Shown: piece after piece, positions 6,972 through 13,746 of the stretch
How the letters are laid out: each line of letters begins with the position of its first letter
How positions within the stretch are numbered: position 1 is the stretch's first letter
Origin: an uncultured Caulobacteraceae bacterium
Lineage (GTDB): Bacteria > Pseudomonadota > Alphaproteobacteria > Caulobacterales > Caulobacteraceae
NCBI GenBank assembly: GCA_946482375.1
Contig: CAMLRH010000016.1
Span: 1 to 19,096, forward strand
DNA length: 19,096 bases
Reading direction: 5' to 3'
Position numbers and translations under genes: made by a program
The notes under the pieces: model-generated
The model's input: the letters and a program-made list of their open reading frames with translations, nothing else
Told to the model about the DNA's origin: nothing
Databases searched by the model: none

Positions 6972-6988
6972 TTGGCACGCCGATTGCA
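6972..6988 (+). promoter_or_regulatory. Sigma-54 (RpoN) -24/-12 promoter motif upstream of rcdA
   Basis: The sequence TTGGCACG, four bases, then TTGCA matches the sigma-54 consensus YTGGCACG-N4-TTGCW at every conserved position. The diagnostic GG (6974-6975) and GC (6986-6987) are separated by exactly 10 bases. Transcription would begin near 6998-7000, about 45 bases before the rcdA GTG. A small palindrome, GCAGT-AG-ACTGC (6986-6997), overlaps the -12 end. No activator site was identified. Confidence 0.6.
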
Positions 6989-7044
6989 GTAGACTGCTCA
7001 AAGGCGGTCCGATTTCCCGGACTGCTACCGCAAGGGGGCGGGGC

Positions 7045-7566
7045 GTGAAGATTGCCGGTTTGAATGAGGCGGCGCCGTGGCGCGCGTCGGTGGTGGCGGA
7101 CTTCGCCGCTTCCGAGCTGTTCGCGCGCACGTTCGAGGAAGGCATGGAACTGGTCGAGGAGACTGCGGCCTATCTCGACGGCGGCGGTCGCCAGGACGCC
7201 AAGCTGCTGTCGCGCACGGCCGCGCTCGCCTATGCCGGCGAAAGCATGCGGCTGACCACCCGCCTGATGCAGATCGCCTCCTGGCTCCTCGTCCAGCGCG
7301 CCGTGCGCGAAGGCGAGATGACGCCGGACGCCGCCTGCGAGGCCCGCTACCGCATCGGAGCCGAGGGCGTGTGCCTCGGGGAATCTTCTGAAGAGACGGA
7401 AGAGCTGCCCTTCGGCCTGCTCGAACTGCTGGACCGCTCGGTGCGCCTCTACGAGCGCATCCGCCATCTCGACCGGCGCATGTATCTGGAAGCCGCCGGC
7501 GAGGAGCAGGCGCCCTCGCCCGTGCTCGCCCAGTTCGACCGGCTGAAGACCGCCTTCGGCGGCTGA
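7045..7566 (+). CDS. rcdA: RcdA-like protein (DUF1465), regulator of CtrA degradation
   Basis: A 173-residue, mostly helical protein matching the DUF1465/RcdA family: FEEGMELVEETAAYLDGGGR, then LSRTAALAYAGESMRLTTRLMQIASWLLVQRAVREGEMT (about 54-92), then LLELLDRSVRLYERIRHLDRRMY, ending in a flexible tail. In Caulobacter, RcdA is an adaptor that works with CpdR and PopA to deliver CtrA and other substrates to ClpXP during the cell cycle. GTG 7045 is chosen because it follows AAGGGGG at a reasonable distance and keeps the family's N terminus; longer frames run back into DUF1192. It converges on rpmE. The sigma-54-like promoter upstream is unexpected for this gene. Confidence 0.8.
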   Translation: MKIAGLNEAAPWRASVVADFAASELFARTFEEGMELVEETAAYLDGGGRQDAKLLSRTAALAYAGESMRLTTRLMQIASWLLVQRAVREGEMTPDAACEARYRIGAEGVCLGESSEETEELPFGLLELLDRSVRLYERIRHLDRRMYLEAAGEEQAPSPVLAQFDRLKTAFGG

Positions 7567-7570
7567 TCTT

Positions 7571-7610
7571 AAAAAGGAAAAGGCCGGGCCGCAGATCCTG
7601 CGCCCGGCCT
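7571..7610 (-). terminator. Intrinsic terminator of rpmE
   Basis: On the minus strand the arms AGGCCGGGC and GCCCGGCCT (7602-7610 and 7581-7589) form a stem extended by an inner CAG/CTG-type pairing, followed directly by TTTTCCTTTTT. This is a good rho-independent terminator for rpmE. A second short hairpin, AGCCCG/CGGGCT (about 7620-7635), sits just before the rpmE stop. On the plus strand the same DNA follows rcdA but lacks a T-tract. Confidence 0.75.
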
Positions 7611-7635
7611 CCAGCCCAAAGCCCGTTGTGCGGGC

Positions 7636-7860
7636 TTATTTCTTCGTGAAGCCCGCGAACTTGGCGTTGAAGCGCGACACGCGGCCGCCGCGGTCGAGCA
7701 GCGTCTGGTGACCGCCGGTCCAGGCCGGATGCGTCTTCGGGTCGATGTCCAGGTTCAGCGTCGCGCCTTCCTTCCCGTAGGTGGAGCGCGTCTGATAGGT
7801 CGTGCCGTCGGTCATCACCACGGTGATGAAGTGGTAGTCGGGGTGAGCGTCTTGTTTCAT
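7636..7860 (-). CDS. rpmE: 50S ribosomal protein L31
   Basis: A 74-residue ribosomal protein L31 of the large subunit. The start [19 protein letters not shown] and the core [14 protein letters not shown], then [13 protein letters not shown], match alphaproteobacterial L31. It has no cysteines, so it is the zinc-independent (C-minus) form, which is normal in this group. No strong Shine-Dalgarno is visible. A classic intrinsic terminator follows. It is divergent from the ABC transporter gene. Confidence 0.96.
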   Translation of the reverse strand: MKQDAHPDYHFITVVMTDGTTYQTRSTYGKEGATLNLDIDPKTHPAWTGGHQTLLDRGGRVSRFNAKFAGFTKK

Positions 7861-7979
7861 CGGGCGGTCCAAACCGACTGAATCGGCGAAAATGTTTGCT
7901 GCGGAACGCCTCGGAAGGGGTGTCCCGCGAAGACGCGCGGCTATACAGAAGCGGGCGGAATTAGGCAAGGGGCGGGCGG
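7861..7979. promoter_or_regulatory. Divergent intergenic region between rpmE and the ABC transporter gene
   Basis: 119 bases between two divergent starts. A plausible plus-strand -10, GGCTATAC (7938-7945), precedes the ABC transporter gene. The AT-richer stretch GAAAATGTTTGCTG (7889-7902) may belong to the rpmE promoter. AAGGGG (7967-7972) is the likely ribosome site for the ABC gene. Assignments are from partial consensus only. Confidence 0.35.
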
Positions 7980-9818
7980 ATGAGCGAGGTGAGCGAAGCG
8001 GACGGTCGGCCGAGCGCCGGCGCCGTGCTCGCCGAGGCGATGGCCGAGGCCGCCAAGGGCCGTGAGCGCCGCCGCGACATCCGGCCCCTCGCGCTTCTGT
8101 GGCCCTTCGTCAGGCGGGACTGGCGCGACGCGGTGGCGGCGGGCTTCTTCCTGCTGCTGGCGACGGGCGCGACGCTCGGGCTGACGGCGGCGGCCAGGTA
8201 CATGGTCGACGGCGGTTTCGGCGCCGGATCGGCCGCGGCGTTGAACCGCACCTTCCTGGTGCTGGGCGCGGTTTCGCTGCTGCTGGCGGTGACCTCGGCC
8301 CTGCGCTTCTACTTCATCACCCGGCTGGGCGAGCGCGTCGTCGCCGACCTGCGCCAGGCGCTCTACGCCAACGTTCTGGGTCTCGACCCCGCCTACTTCG
8401 CCAGGGTGCGAACCGGCGAGGTGCTGTCGCGGATGACGACGGACATCACCCTCGTCGAGAACATGGTCGGTTCGACCGCCTCCATGGCGCTCCGCAACCT
8501 GCTGTCGCTGATCGGGGCGACGGTGCTGCTGGCCGTCGTGAGCCCCAGGCTCACCTTCTTCGTCATGGTGCTGGCGCCCTTGATGTTGGCGCCGGTGTTC
8601 CTCATCGGCCGGCGCGTGCGTAAGCTGTCGGTGCGAGCGCAGGACCGCTTCGCCGACGCGGTCGGCTTTGCCGGCGAGAGCCTCGACGGGCTCGAAACGG
8701 TGCAGGCCTTCGGTCGCGAGAAGAGCGCCGCCGCCCGTTTCGCGCAGGCCGTCGAGGCGGCGTTCTCGGCATCCGTCGCCCGCATCCAGGCTCGCGCGAT
8801 CATGACGGCGGCGGTGATCGCGGTGGTCTTCTGCGGCATCGCCATCGTGCTGTGGAGCGGCGCACATTCGGTCGTCGCGGGGACGATGAGCGCGGGCACA
8901 TTGGTGCAGTTCGTCTTCCTGTCGGTGCTGGCGGCGGGGGCCATCAGCACGCTCGGCGAAGTCTGGGGCGACGTGCAGAAGGCGGCCGGCGCCATGGAAC
9001 GCATCGGCGAACTGATGAGCGCGCGGCCGTCGATTGCGCCGCCGGTGTCGCCAAGGCCGCTGCCGGTCCCGGCGCAGGGCGAGGTCTGGTTCGAGAAGGT
9101 CGAGTTCGCCTATCCCAGCCGCGCCGACCTGCCGGCGCTGCGCGGCTTCGATCTGCGTGTGAAGCCGGGCGAGCGGGTGGCGCTGGTAGGGCCGTCGGGG
9201 GCCGGCAAGAGCACTGTCTTCCGCCTGTTGCTGCGCTTCTACGACCCGCAAGCCGGGCGCGTGCTGATGGACGGCGTCGACCTGCGCGAGGCCGACCCCG
9301 CCGAGGTCCGGGCGCGGCTGGCGCTGGTGGCGCAAGACACGCCGCTCTTCTCCGGCTCGGCCATCGACAACATCCGCTTCGGCCGTGAGGACGCGAACGC
9401 CGAAGAGGTTCTGGCCGCCGCCATGGCCGCGCAGGCGTCCAGCTTCCTCGACGACCTGCCGCAGGGCTTCAACACGCCGCTGGGCGAGCGCGCCAAGACG
9501 CTGTCGGGCGGCCAGCGCCAGCGGCTCGCCATCGCCCGCGCGCTGGTCCGCAACGCGTCCATCCTGCTGCTCGACGAGGCCACCAGCGCGCTCGACGCCG
9601 AGAACGAGCGGCTGGTGCAGCGCGCGCTGGACGAGGCCATGAGCGGCCGCACGACGCTAGTCATCGCGCATCGGCTGGCGACCGTGCTCAAGGCCGACCG
9701 CATCGTGGTCATGGACCAGGGCCGCGTGGTTGAGGAAGGCACGCACGCCGAGCTGACGGCCAGAGGCGGCCTCTACGCCCGGCTGGCGGAACTGCAGTTC
9801 GGCGGCGAGGCGGCTTAG
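7980..9818 (+). CDS. ABC exporter, fused permease-ATPase half-transporter (MsbA/ABCB-like)
   Basis: A 612-residue half-transporter. After a hydrophilic N terminus (1-45), about six membrane segments follow to roughly residue 330. The nucleotide-binding domain spans about 365-605: Walker [10 protein letters not shown] (404-412), Q-loop [11 protein letters not shown], signature LSGGQRQR (508-515), Walker [10 protein letters not shown] (528-536) and H-loop IAHR (562-565). All catalytic residues are intact. It would homodimerise in the inner membrane and export a hydrophobic substrate (lipid, peptide or drug). The family resembles MsbA-related exporters, but the substrate is not deducible and it need not be the essential lipid A flippase. 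It stands alone, facing the IMPase gene, with a repeat between them. Confidence 0.9.
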   Translation: MSEVSEADGRPSAGAVLAEAMAEAAKGRERRRDIRPLALLWPFVRRDWRDAVAAGFFLLLATGATLGLTAAARYMVDGGFGAGSAAALNRTFLVLGAVSLLLAVTSALRFYFITRLGERVVADLRQALYANVLGLDPAYFARVRTGEVLSRMTTDITLVENMVGSTASMALRNLLSLIGATVLLAVVSPRLTFFVMVLAPLMLAPVFLIGRRVRKLSVRAQDRFADAVGFAGESLDGLETVQAFGREKSAAARFAQAVEAAFSASVARIQARAIMTAAVIAVVFCGIAIVLWSGAHSVVAGTMSAGTLVQFVFLSVLAAGAISTLGEVWGDVQKAAGAMERIGELMSARPSIAPPVSPRPLPVPAQGEVWFEKVEFAYPSRADLPALRGFDLRVKPGERVALVGPSGAGKSTVFRLLLRFYDPQAGRVLMDGVDLREADPAEVRARLALVAQDTPLFSGSAIDNIRFGREDANAEEVLAAAMAAQASSFLDDLPQGFNTPLGERAKTLSGGQRQRLAIARALVRNASILLLDEATSALDAENERLVQRALDEAMSGRTTLVIAHRLATVLKADRIVVMDQGRVVEEGTHAELTARGGLYARLAELQFGGEAA

Positions 9819-9825
9819 TGCGTGG

Positions 9826-9908
9826 TTCGACACGGGCCTGCGGCCCTGCTCACCATGACGACTTCTGAGTTCGTCATCCTGAGCAGCCCGCGCAGCGGGC
9901 GTGTCGAA
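9826..9908. repeat. Inverted repeat of the TTCGACACG...CGTGTCGAA type
   Basis: The outer ends TTCGACACG (9826-9834) and CGTGTCGAA (9900-9908) are perfect complements. Inner blocks pair as well: CTGCTCA (9847-9853) with TGAGCAG, and ATGACGA with TCGTCAT. The middle GC block is imperfect. The 83-bp element lies between the convergent ABC gene and IMPase gene, with 7 and 11 bases to the stops. It is a typical dispersed palindromic repeat that could serve as a bidirectional terminator. Confidence 0.78.
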
Positions 9909-9919
9909 GGACGCAGGAC

Positions 9920-10717
9920 CTAAGCCGCCGCCTTCAGCCGCTCCAGCAGCAGCGGGTGCAGGTCGAGGTTGCCGGCGCAGACGCTGCCCTTGGCGAGCAT
10001 GTCGTCACCGCCGTCGGCGTCGGTGACGGCGCCACCCGCTTCCGTGACCAGCAGCAGGCCCGCCGCCAGGTCCCAGGGCTTCAGGTCGCGCTCCCAGAAG
10101 CCGTCGAGGCGTCCCGCCGCGACCCAGGCGAGGTCGAGGGCGGCCGAGCCGTTGCGGCGAACGCCCGCGACCCGCTGGCTGACCTGGTGCAGCTCCTTCA
10201 GGAAGCGGCCGTGCTGGCCGTGGCCGAGGAAGGGGATGCCGCAGCCGATGAGGCTTTCGTCCAGCCGCTGGCGAGCGGCGACGCGAAGGCGCTTGTCGCT
10301 GACGTAGGCGCCCTTGCCCTTCTCGGCCCAGAAGATCTCGTGGGTGATGGGGTTGTAGGTGACGGCCGCGACGATCCCGGCGCCTTCCCGCTCCAGCGCG
10401 ATGTTGATCGCGAAGTGGGGGATGGCGTGCAGGAAGTTGGTGGTGCCGTCGAGCGGGTCGACGATCCAGGTGTGGGTCTTGTCGGAGCCTTCGACGGCGC
10501 CGCGCTCCTCCATCAGGAAGCCGTAGCCGGGGCGGGCCTTCGACAGCTGCTCGAACAGCACCTGTTCGGCCTTCAGGTCGGCGGCGCTGACGAAGTCGGC
10601 AGCGCCCTTCTTGGAGACCTGAAGCTCGGTAACCTCGCCGAAGTCACGCGCCAGGCCCCGCGCGGCCTTGCGCGCGGCGTCGATCATTACATTCAAGAGC
10701 GCCGACGGTGTGGCCAC
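9920..10717 (-). CDS. Inositol monophosphatase family protein (SuhB-like)
   Basis: A 265-residue Mg-dependent phosphatase of the IMPase superfamily. Metal-site motifs are complete: GFLMEERG (E70/E71), WIVDPLDGTTNFLH (D87, D90, G91, T92) and LKPWDLAAGLLLVTEAGG (W215, D216). The probable reaction is hydrolysis of myo-inositol 1-phosphate or related sugar/nucleotide phosphates; family members in alphaproteobacteria are often called SuhB. GTG 10717 is preferred: GGGGA lies five bases before it, and the residues PSALLNVM resemble the start of homologues. A later in-frame ATG (10687) would remove ten residues. It lies downstream of efp with a repeat in between. Confidence 0.88.
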   Translation of the reverse strand: MATPSALLNVMIDAARKAARGLARDFGEVTELQVSKKGAADFVSAADLKAEQVLFEQLSKARPGYGFLMEERGAVEGSDKTHTWIVDPLDGTTNFLHAIPHFAINIALEREGAGIVAAVTYNPITHEIFWAEKGKGAYVSDKRLRVAARQRLDESLIGCGIPFLGHGQHGRFLKELHQVSQRVAGVRRNGSAALDLAWVAAGRLDGFWERDLKPWDLAAGLLLVTEAGGAVTDADGGDDMLAKGSVCAGNLDLHPLLLERLKAAA

Positions 10718-10729
10718 GAAATCCCCAAT

Positions 10730-10815
10730 CCGCTCATCCCCGCGAAAGCGGGGACCCTGACATATGCACTAAACGATACCTGGTTCGAGGTTCCCGCTTT
10801 CGCGGGAATGAGCGG
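10730..10815. repeat. Inverted repeat with 25-bp arms in the efp-IMPase gap
   Basis: The left arm (10730-10754) begins CCGCTCATCCCCGCGAAAGC. The right arm (10791-10815), reversed, is identical at 23 of 25 positions. Each arm also folds on itself through CCCCGCgaaaGCGGGG-type hairpins. The 36-base centre is AT-richer (ACATATGCACTAAACGATAC). The element fills most of the 104 bases between the efp stop and the IMPase start. Its half-unit recurs at 17231-17251, so it belongs to a dispersed family in this genome. Confidence 0.85.
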
Positions 10816-10821
10816 AGAAAA

Positions 10822-11388
10822 TCAGTCCGCTCTGCGGAGGTACTCACCGGTCTCGGTCGAGATGAGGATGCGTTCGCCCGCGTTCATGTAAGGCGGGATC
10901 AGGATGCGCATGCCGTTGTCGGCCTTGGCGGGCTTGTAGGACGACGACGCGGTCTGGCCCTTCACGGTCGCATCGGCTTCCACCACCGTCACCACGACGT
11001 GCTCGGGCAGTTCGACGCCGATCGGCCGTTCCTCATGAAACTCGACGGTGACGATCATGCCGTCCTGCAGGAAGGCGGCGCGGTCCTCGCCGACGAAGTC
11101 CTTGTGCAGCTCGATCTGCTCGTAGGAGGCGGTGTCCATGAACACCAGCATGTCGCCCTCGGCGTAGAGGAACTGGTGGTCCTTCTGCTCCAGCGTCACG
11201 CGCTCGACGGTGTCGGAAGAGCGCCAGCGTTCGTTGAGCTTGCGGCCGTCGAGGATGTTCTTGAGCTCGACCTGGGCGAAGGCGCCGCCCTTGCCGGGCT
11301 TCACGTGGGCGGTCTTCACCGCGACCCAGAGGGAGCCTTCGTGCTGCAGCACGTTGCCGGGCTTGATGGCGTTGGCGCTGATTTTCAT
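10822..11388 (-). CDS. efp: Translation elongation factor P
   Basis: A 188-residue elongation factor P, which relieves ribosome stalling at polyproline. The KOW-like N-terminal domain carries the conserved loop VKPGKGGAF, with the lysine K33 at the position that is modified or contacts the P-site tRNA in other EF-Ps. OB-fold domains II and III follow, including the signature region [17 protein letters not shown] and the end [25 protein letters not shown]. The first residues [14 protein letters not shown] confirm the start at 11388. The Shine-Dalgarno is weak. Which lysine-modifying pathway the organism uses is not shown here. Confidence 0.96.
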   Translation of the reverse strand: MKISANAIKPGNVLQHEGSLWVAVKTAHVKPGKGGAFAQVELKNILDGRKLNERWRSSDTVERVTLEQKDHQFLYAEGDMLVFMDTASYEQIELHKDFVGEDRAAFLQDGMIVTVEFHEERPIGVELPEHVVVTVVEADATVKGQTASSSYKPAKADNGMRILIPPYMNAGERILISTETGEYLRRAD

Positions 11389-11441
11389 TCGTCTGCCGGG
11401 AGGGTTGGAAAATGGCGCGGGAACCTAGCCGCGCCCCCTCC

Positions 11442-11840
11442 TCAAGGCAAGGCGAGCTTGGGCAGGGTGTCCTTGGCGCCGCAGACCATGGTCGCCGCGC
11501 CGCCTACCGCGAACTTGGCGCCGGTCTGGTTCGGGCGTGAGCGCCAGCCGTCGGGCGGACCCTTGGTGCCGTCGAGGTCGATGCCGAGATCCTTGTAGCT
11601 GTCGCTAGCGCAATCGACCGCCGAGAGGGTGATGGCGTCGCGTTCGGTCCATTCGTCGAAGGTGGCGCCGGCCTTCTGGCCTATGGCGGTGCGCAGGACA
11701 ACCAGGCCGGTCTGCGGGTCGACCTTGGCGAAGTCCATGTCGACGTAGGTGTCAGCCTCGCCGGCGACGGGCTGCCAGTTCTCGGCCGCGGCCGGCGAGG
11801 CCGCCAACAACGCCAGGCCCAGGAGAAGCGTAGGCCGCAC
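11442..11840 (-). CDS. Secreted hypothetical protein, possibly surface-adhesin protein E-like
   Basis: A 132-residue protein starting at GTG 11840, confirmed by GGGAGGAT six bases upstream. Residues 1-19 form a signal peptide (RPTLLLGLALLAASPAAA) with probable cleavage before ENW. The mature part begins NWQPVAGEADTYVDMDFAKVD, a W...Y-V-D pattern like small periplasmic surface-adhesin E-like proteins. Two cysteines (near 77 and 120) could form a disulfide. It is exported by the general pathway; I cannot name a function. It is in the same orientation as efp, 53 bases upstream of it. Confidence 0.7.
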   Translation of the reverse strand: MRPTLLLGLALLAASPAAAENWQPVAGEADTYVDMDFAKVDPQTGLVVLRTAIGQKAGATFDEWTERDAITLSAVDCASDSYKDLGIDLDGTKGPPDGWRSRPNQTGAKFAVGGAATMVCGAKDTLPKLALP

Positions 11841-11913
11841 GGCTATCCTCCCGATATTTTTCTTGTCCGATCAAAGGCTACGCCCGAGCTTACATCGCTG
11901 CAAGCAGAGCGGA

Positions 11914-11940
11914 TGTCACAATCGGGCAAGCCGCCTCGTC
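11914..11940 (+). promoter_or_regulatory. ECF41-type sigma factor promoter
   Basis: TGTCACA (11914-11920), then exactly 16 bases, then CGTC (11937-11940). This is a complete match to the promoter described for ECF41 sigma factors. It lies 29 bases before ATG 11970 and drives towards the operon that ends with an ECF41-like sigma gene, so autoregulation is expected. The predicted transcript start is around 11946-11948, leaving a leader of about 22 bases with AAGGAGGG (11958-11965). Confidence 0.75.
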
Positions 11941-11969
11941 TTGAGGGTGCGACAGACAAGGAGGGCGTC

Positions 11970-12356
11970 ATGGGTAGCTAGGTTCGGTGGTTGCATCCGG
12001 TGCTTCTGGGCCTCAACGGCCTGATCATGCTGGTCCTTCCCGGACCCTGGTACGAGGCGGTGCCGGGCGTGACCGAGACGGGGCCGTTCAACCCCCACTT
12101 CGTCCGCGACATCGGCGCGGCCTACATCGCTTGCGCCGCCGGTCTGGGCTGGTGGGCGGCGCGGCGGACGGGACCGGCGGGGGCTGTGTTGCCGGTGGCG
12201 GTGTTCCTGGGCCTCCACATGCTGGTCCACCTGTTCGAGTCGCTGATCGGCCACCATCCGGCCAGCGACATCGGCCGCGACTTCGTCGGCGTCTACCTGC
12301 CGGCGCTGATCGCCGTGTGGATCGTCTGGCGCGGACTGAAGACCAAGGAGGCTTGA
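11970..12356 (+). pseudogene. Small four-helix membrane protein gene with an in-frame TAG at codon 4
   Basis: The natural start appears to be ATG 11970, five bases after AAGGAGG, but codon 4 (11979-11981) is TAG: Met-Gly-Ser-stop. The frame then continues as VRWLHPVLLGLNGLIMLVLPGPW and stays open to TGA 12354-12356, about 125 residues. The downstream part has about four hydrophobic segments (near LLGLNGLIMLVLP, GAAYIACAAGLGWW, LPVAVFLGLHMLVHLF and VGVYLPALIAVWIVW) and looks like an intact, selected protein. If translated from TTG 11991 it would be 121 residues and functional. I call it a possible pseudogene, but a sequencing error or re-initiation at TTG would make it a live gene. The family is an uncharacterised inner-membrane protein. 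The next gene starts 2 bases after its stop. Confidence 0.6.
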
Positions 12357-12358
12357 GA

Positions 12359-12898
12359 ATGCTGAAGTCCATCCTGCACGCGGTGACGCGCGGCTTCGAG
12401 CGCCGCTACGACTACGACGCCAGCTACATGCACGCGCTGGCCGACATCGACCCGGCGGCCTTCTTCGCCTTCTCCAAGGTTCAGGGCCTGTCGAGCTACC
12501 GCAAGGCGCCGCCCGAGGCGCTGGCGGCGGCGGGACTGGTCGGCACGCTGGTCGAGGACTGCGGCCCCTGCACCCAGATCGGTGTGCGGATCGCCGAGGA
12601 GAACGGCATTTCCGCTACGGTGCTGAAGGGCATCCTGACGGGCGACGAGGCCGCGATGGGACCTGACGCGACGCTGGCGTGGCGGTTCGCGCGGGCTTCG
12701 CTGGCCCGCGACATGGAAACCGCCGACCCATTGCGCGACGAGATGGTCCGGCGCTGGGGCGAGAAGGCGCTGGCGGCCATTGCGCTGGCGATGGCGACCT
12801 CGCGGGTCTATCCGACGGTCAAGTACGCCATGGGCTACGGCAAGATGTGCTCGAAGGTCCAGGTGCGCGGCGAGGACGTGGCGCCGCTGGCGGCATGA
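12359..12898 (+). CDS. Carboxymuconolactone-decarboxylase/AhpD-like protein with CGPC motif
   Basis: A 179-residue helical protein that looks like a member of the AhpD/CMD superfamily. The key region is LVEDCGPCTQIGVRIAEENG (residues 64-83), with E66 and the vicinal redox cysteines C68 and C71; the usual histidine three residues after the second cysteine is Ile here. Such proteins act as thiol peroxidase partners or decarboxylases; no substrate can be named. AAGGAGG (12345-12351) inside the end of the preceding gene serves as ribosome site. The stop overlaps the sigma factor start (ATGA). CMD-type genes are the classic genomic partners of ECF41 sigma factors, so this is the likely effector of the regulon. 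Confidence 0.7.
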   Translation: MLKSILHAVTRGFERRYDYDASYMHALADIDPAAFFAFSKVQGLSSYRKAPPEALAAAGLVGTLVEDCGPCTQIGVRIAEENGISATVLKGILTGDEAAMGPDATLAWRFARASLARDMETADPLRDEMVRRWGEKALAAIALAMATSRVYPTVKYAMGYGKMCSKVQVRGEDVAPLAA

Positions 12899-13746
12899 AT
12901 CCTGAACGCGCCTTCGAAGACCGGCGCGGGGCCATGATCGGACTCGCTTATCGGATGCTTGGCTCGCGCGCCGAGGCCGAGGATGTTGTGCAGGACGCCT
13001 GGCTGCGTTGGCGCGGCGCGGAGGGCGTGCAGAACGCCGACGCCTATCTGAACCGCGTGGTCACGCGGCTGTGCCTCGACCGGCTGAAGAGCGCCCGTGC
13101 GCGGCGGGAAGTCTATGTCGGCGAGTGGCTACCTGAGCCGGTGCTCGATCTGGACGCGGGCGACGACGCCGACCTGTCGGTGGCCTTTCTGCTGGCGCTG
13201 GAGCGGCTGACGCCGCTGGAGCGCGCCGCCTTCCTGCTGCACGACGTCTTCGACACGCCGTTTCCAGAGGTCGCCGCGACGCTCGGCCGTTCGGAAGCGG
13301 CCTGCCGGCAACTGGCGTCTCGGGCGAGGGCGCATGTGAAGGCGGGAAAGCCCCGATACCAGCCGACGCCGGAGGAGGAGAAGCGGCTGACGGAAGCCTT
13401 CCTGACGGCCGTCCTCACCAGCAACGCCGAGGGCCTGCGCGCCGTGCTGGCTGAGGATGTCGTCATGCACGCCGACGGCGGCGGGGTCGCCAGCGCCAAC
13501 CTCAACCCGGTGTACGGGCTCGAGAAGGCGATCCGGCTGGTGCAGGGCGTGATCCGCAAGTGGCCGCCCGAACCGGGCTCCAGCGCCCGTCTCGCGCGCG
13601 TCAACGGCCAGCCGGGCATGGTGCTGATCGGGCCCGAGGGCGAGGTGATCCAGACGACGGCGCTGGAGCTGCGCGACGGCCGCATCGCGGCGGCCTACAC
13701 CGTGCGCAACCCCGACAAGCTCAAGCACATCAGGACCCTGGCCTGA
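12895..13746 (+). CDS. ECF41-family RNA polymerase sigma factor with SnoaL-like C-terminal domain
   Basis: A 283-residue extracytoplasmic-function sigma factor. Sigma region 2 covers about 5-72 ([26 protein letters not shown]). The linker contains WLPEP (79-83). Region 4 lies at about 100-150 ([41 protein letters not shown]). A SnoaL-like extension of about 120 residues follows, with DGGG (194-197) and NPDKL (272-276). These three extra motifs define ECF41, where the extension, not a separate anti-sigma factor, controls activity. No anti-sigma gene is adjacent, as expected. It is translationally coupled to the CMD-like gene by an ATGA overlap, and a matching promoter lies at 11914-11940. The 3' end overlaps the convergent thiE by 17 bases. 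Confidence 0.88.
   Translation: MNPERAFEDRRGAMIGLAYRMLGSRAEAEDVVQDAWLRWRGAEGVQNADAYLNRVVTRLCLDRLKSARARREVYVGEWLPEPVLDLDAGDDADLSVAFLLALERLTPLERAAFLLHDVFDTPFPEVAATLGRSEAACRQLASRARAHVKAGKPRYQPTPEEEKRLTEAFLTAVLTSNAEGLRAVLAEDVVMHADGGGVASANLNPVYGLEKAIRLVQGVIRKWPPEPGSSARLARVNGQPGMVLIGPEGEVIQTTALELRDGRIAAAYTVRNPDKLKHIRTLA

Noticed and set aside
7941..9335. A 464-residue minus-strand frame opposite the ABC exporter
   Set aside because: Antisense of a gene with complete Walker, signature and H-loop motifs; no recognisable domain.
11987..12898. A 303-residue open frame that would fuse an N-terminal segment to the CMD-like protein
   Set aside because: Its first 124 codons are an alternate frame of the membrane protein gene, Gly/Arg/Pro-rich and without protein-like pattern. 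The CMD-like gene has its own Shine-Dalgarno and ATG at 12359.
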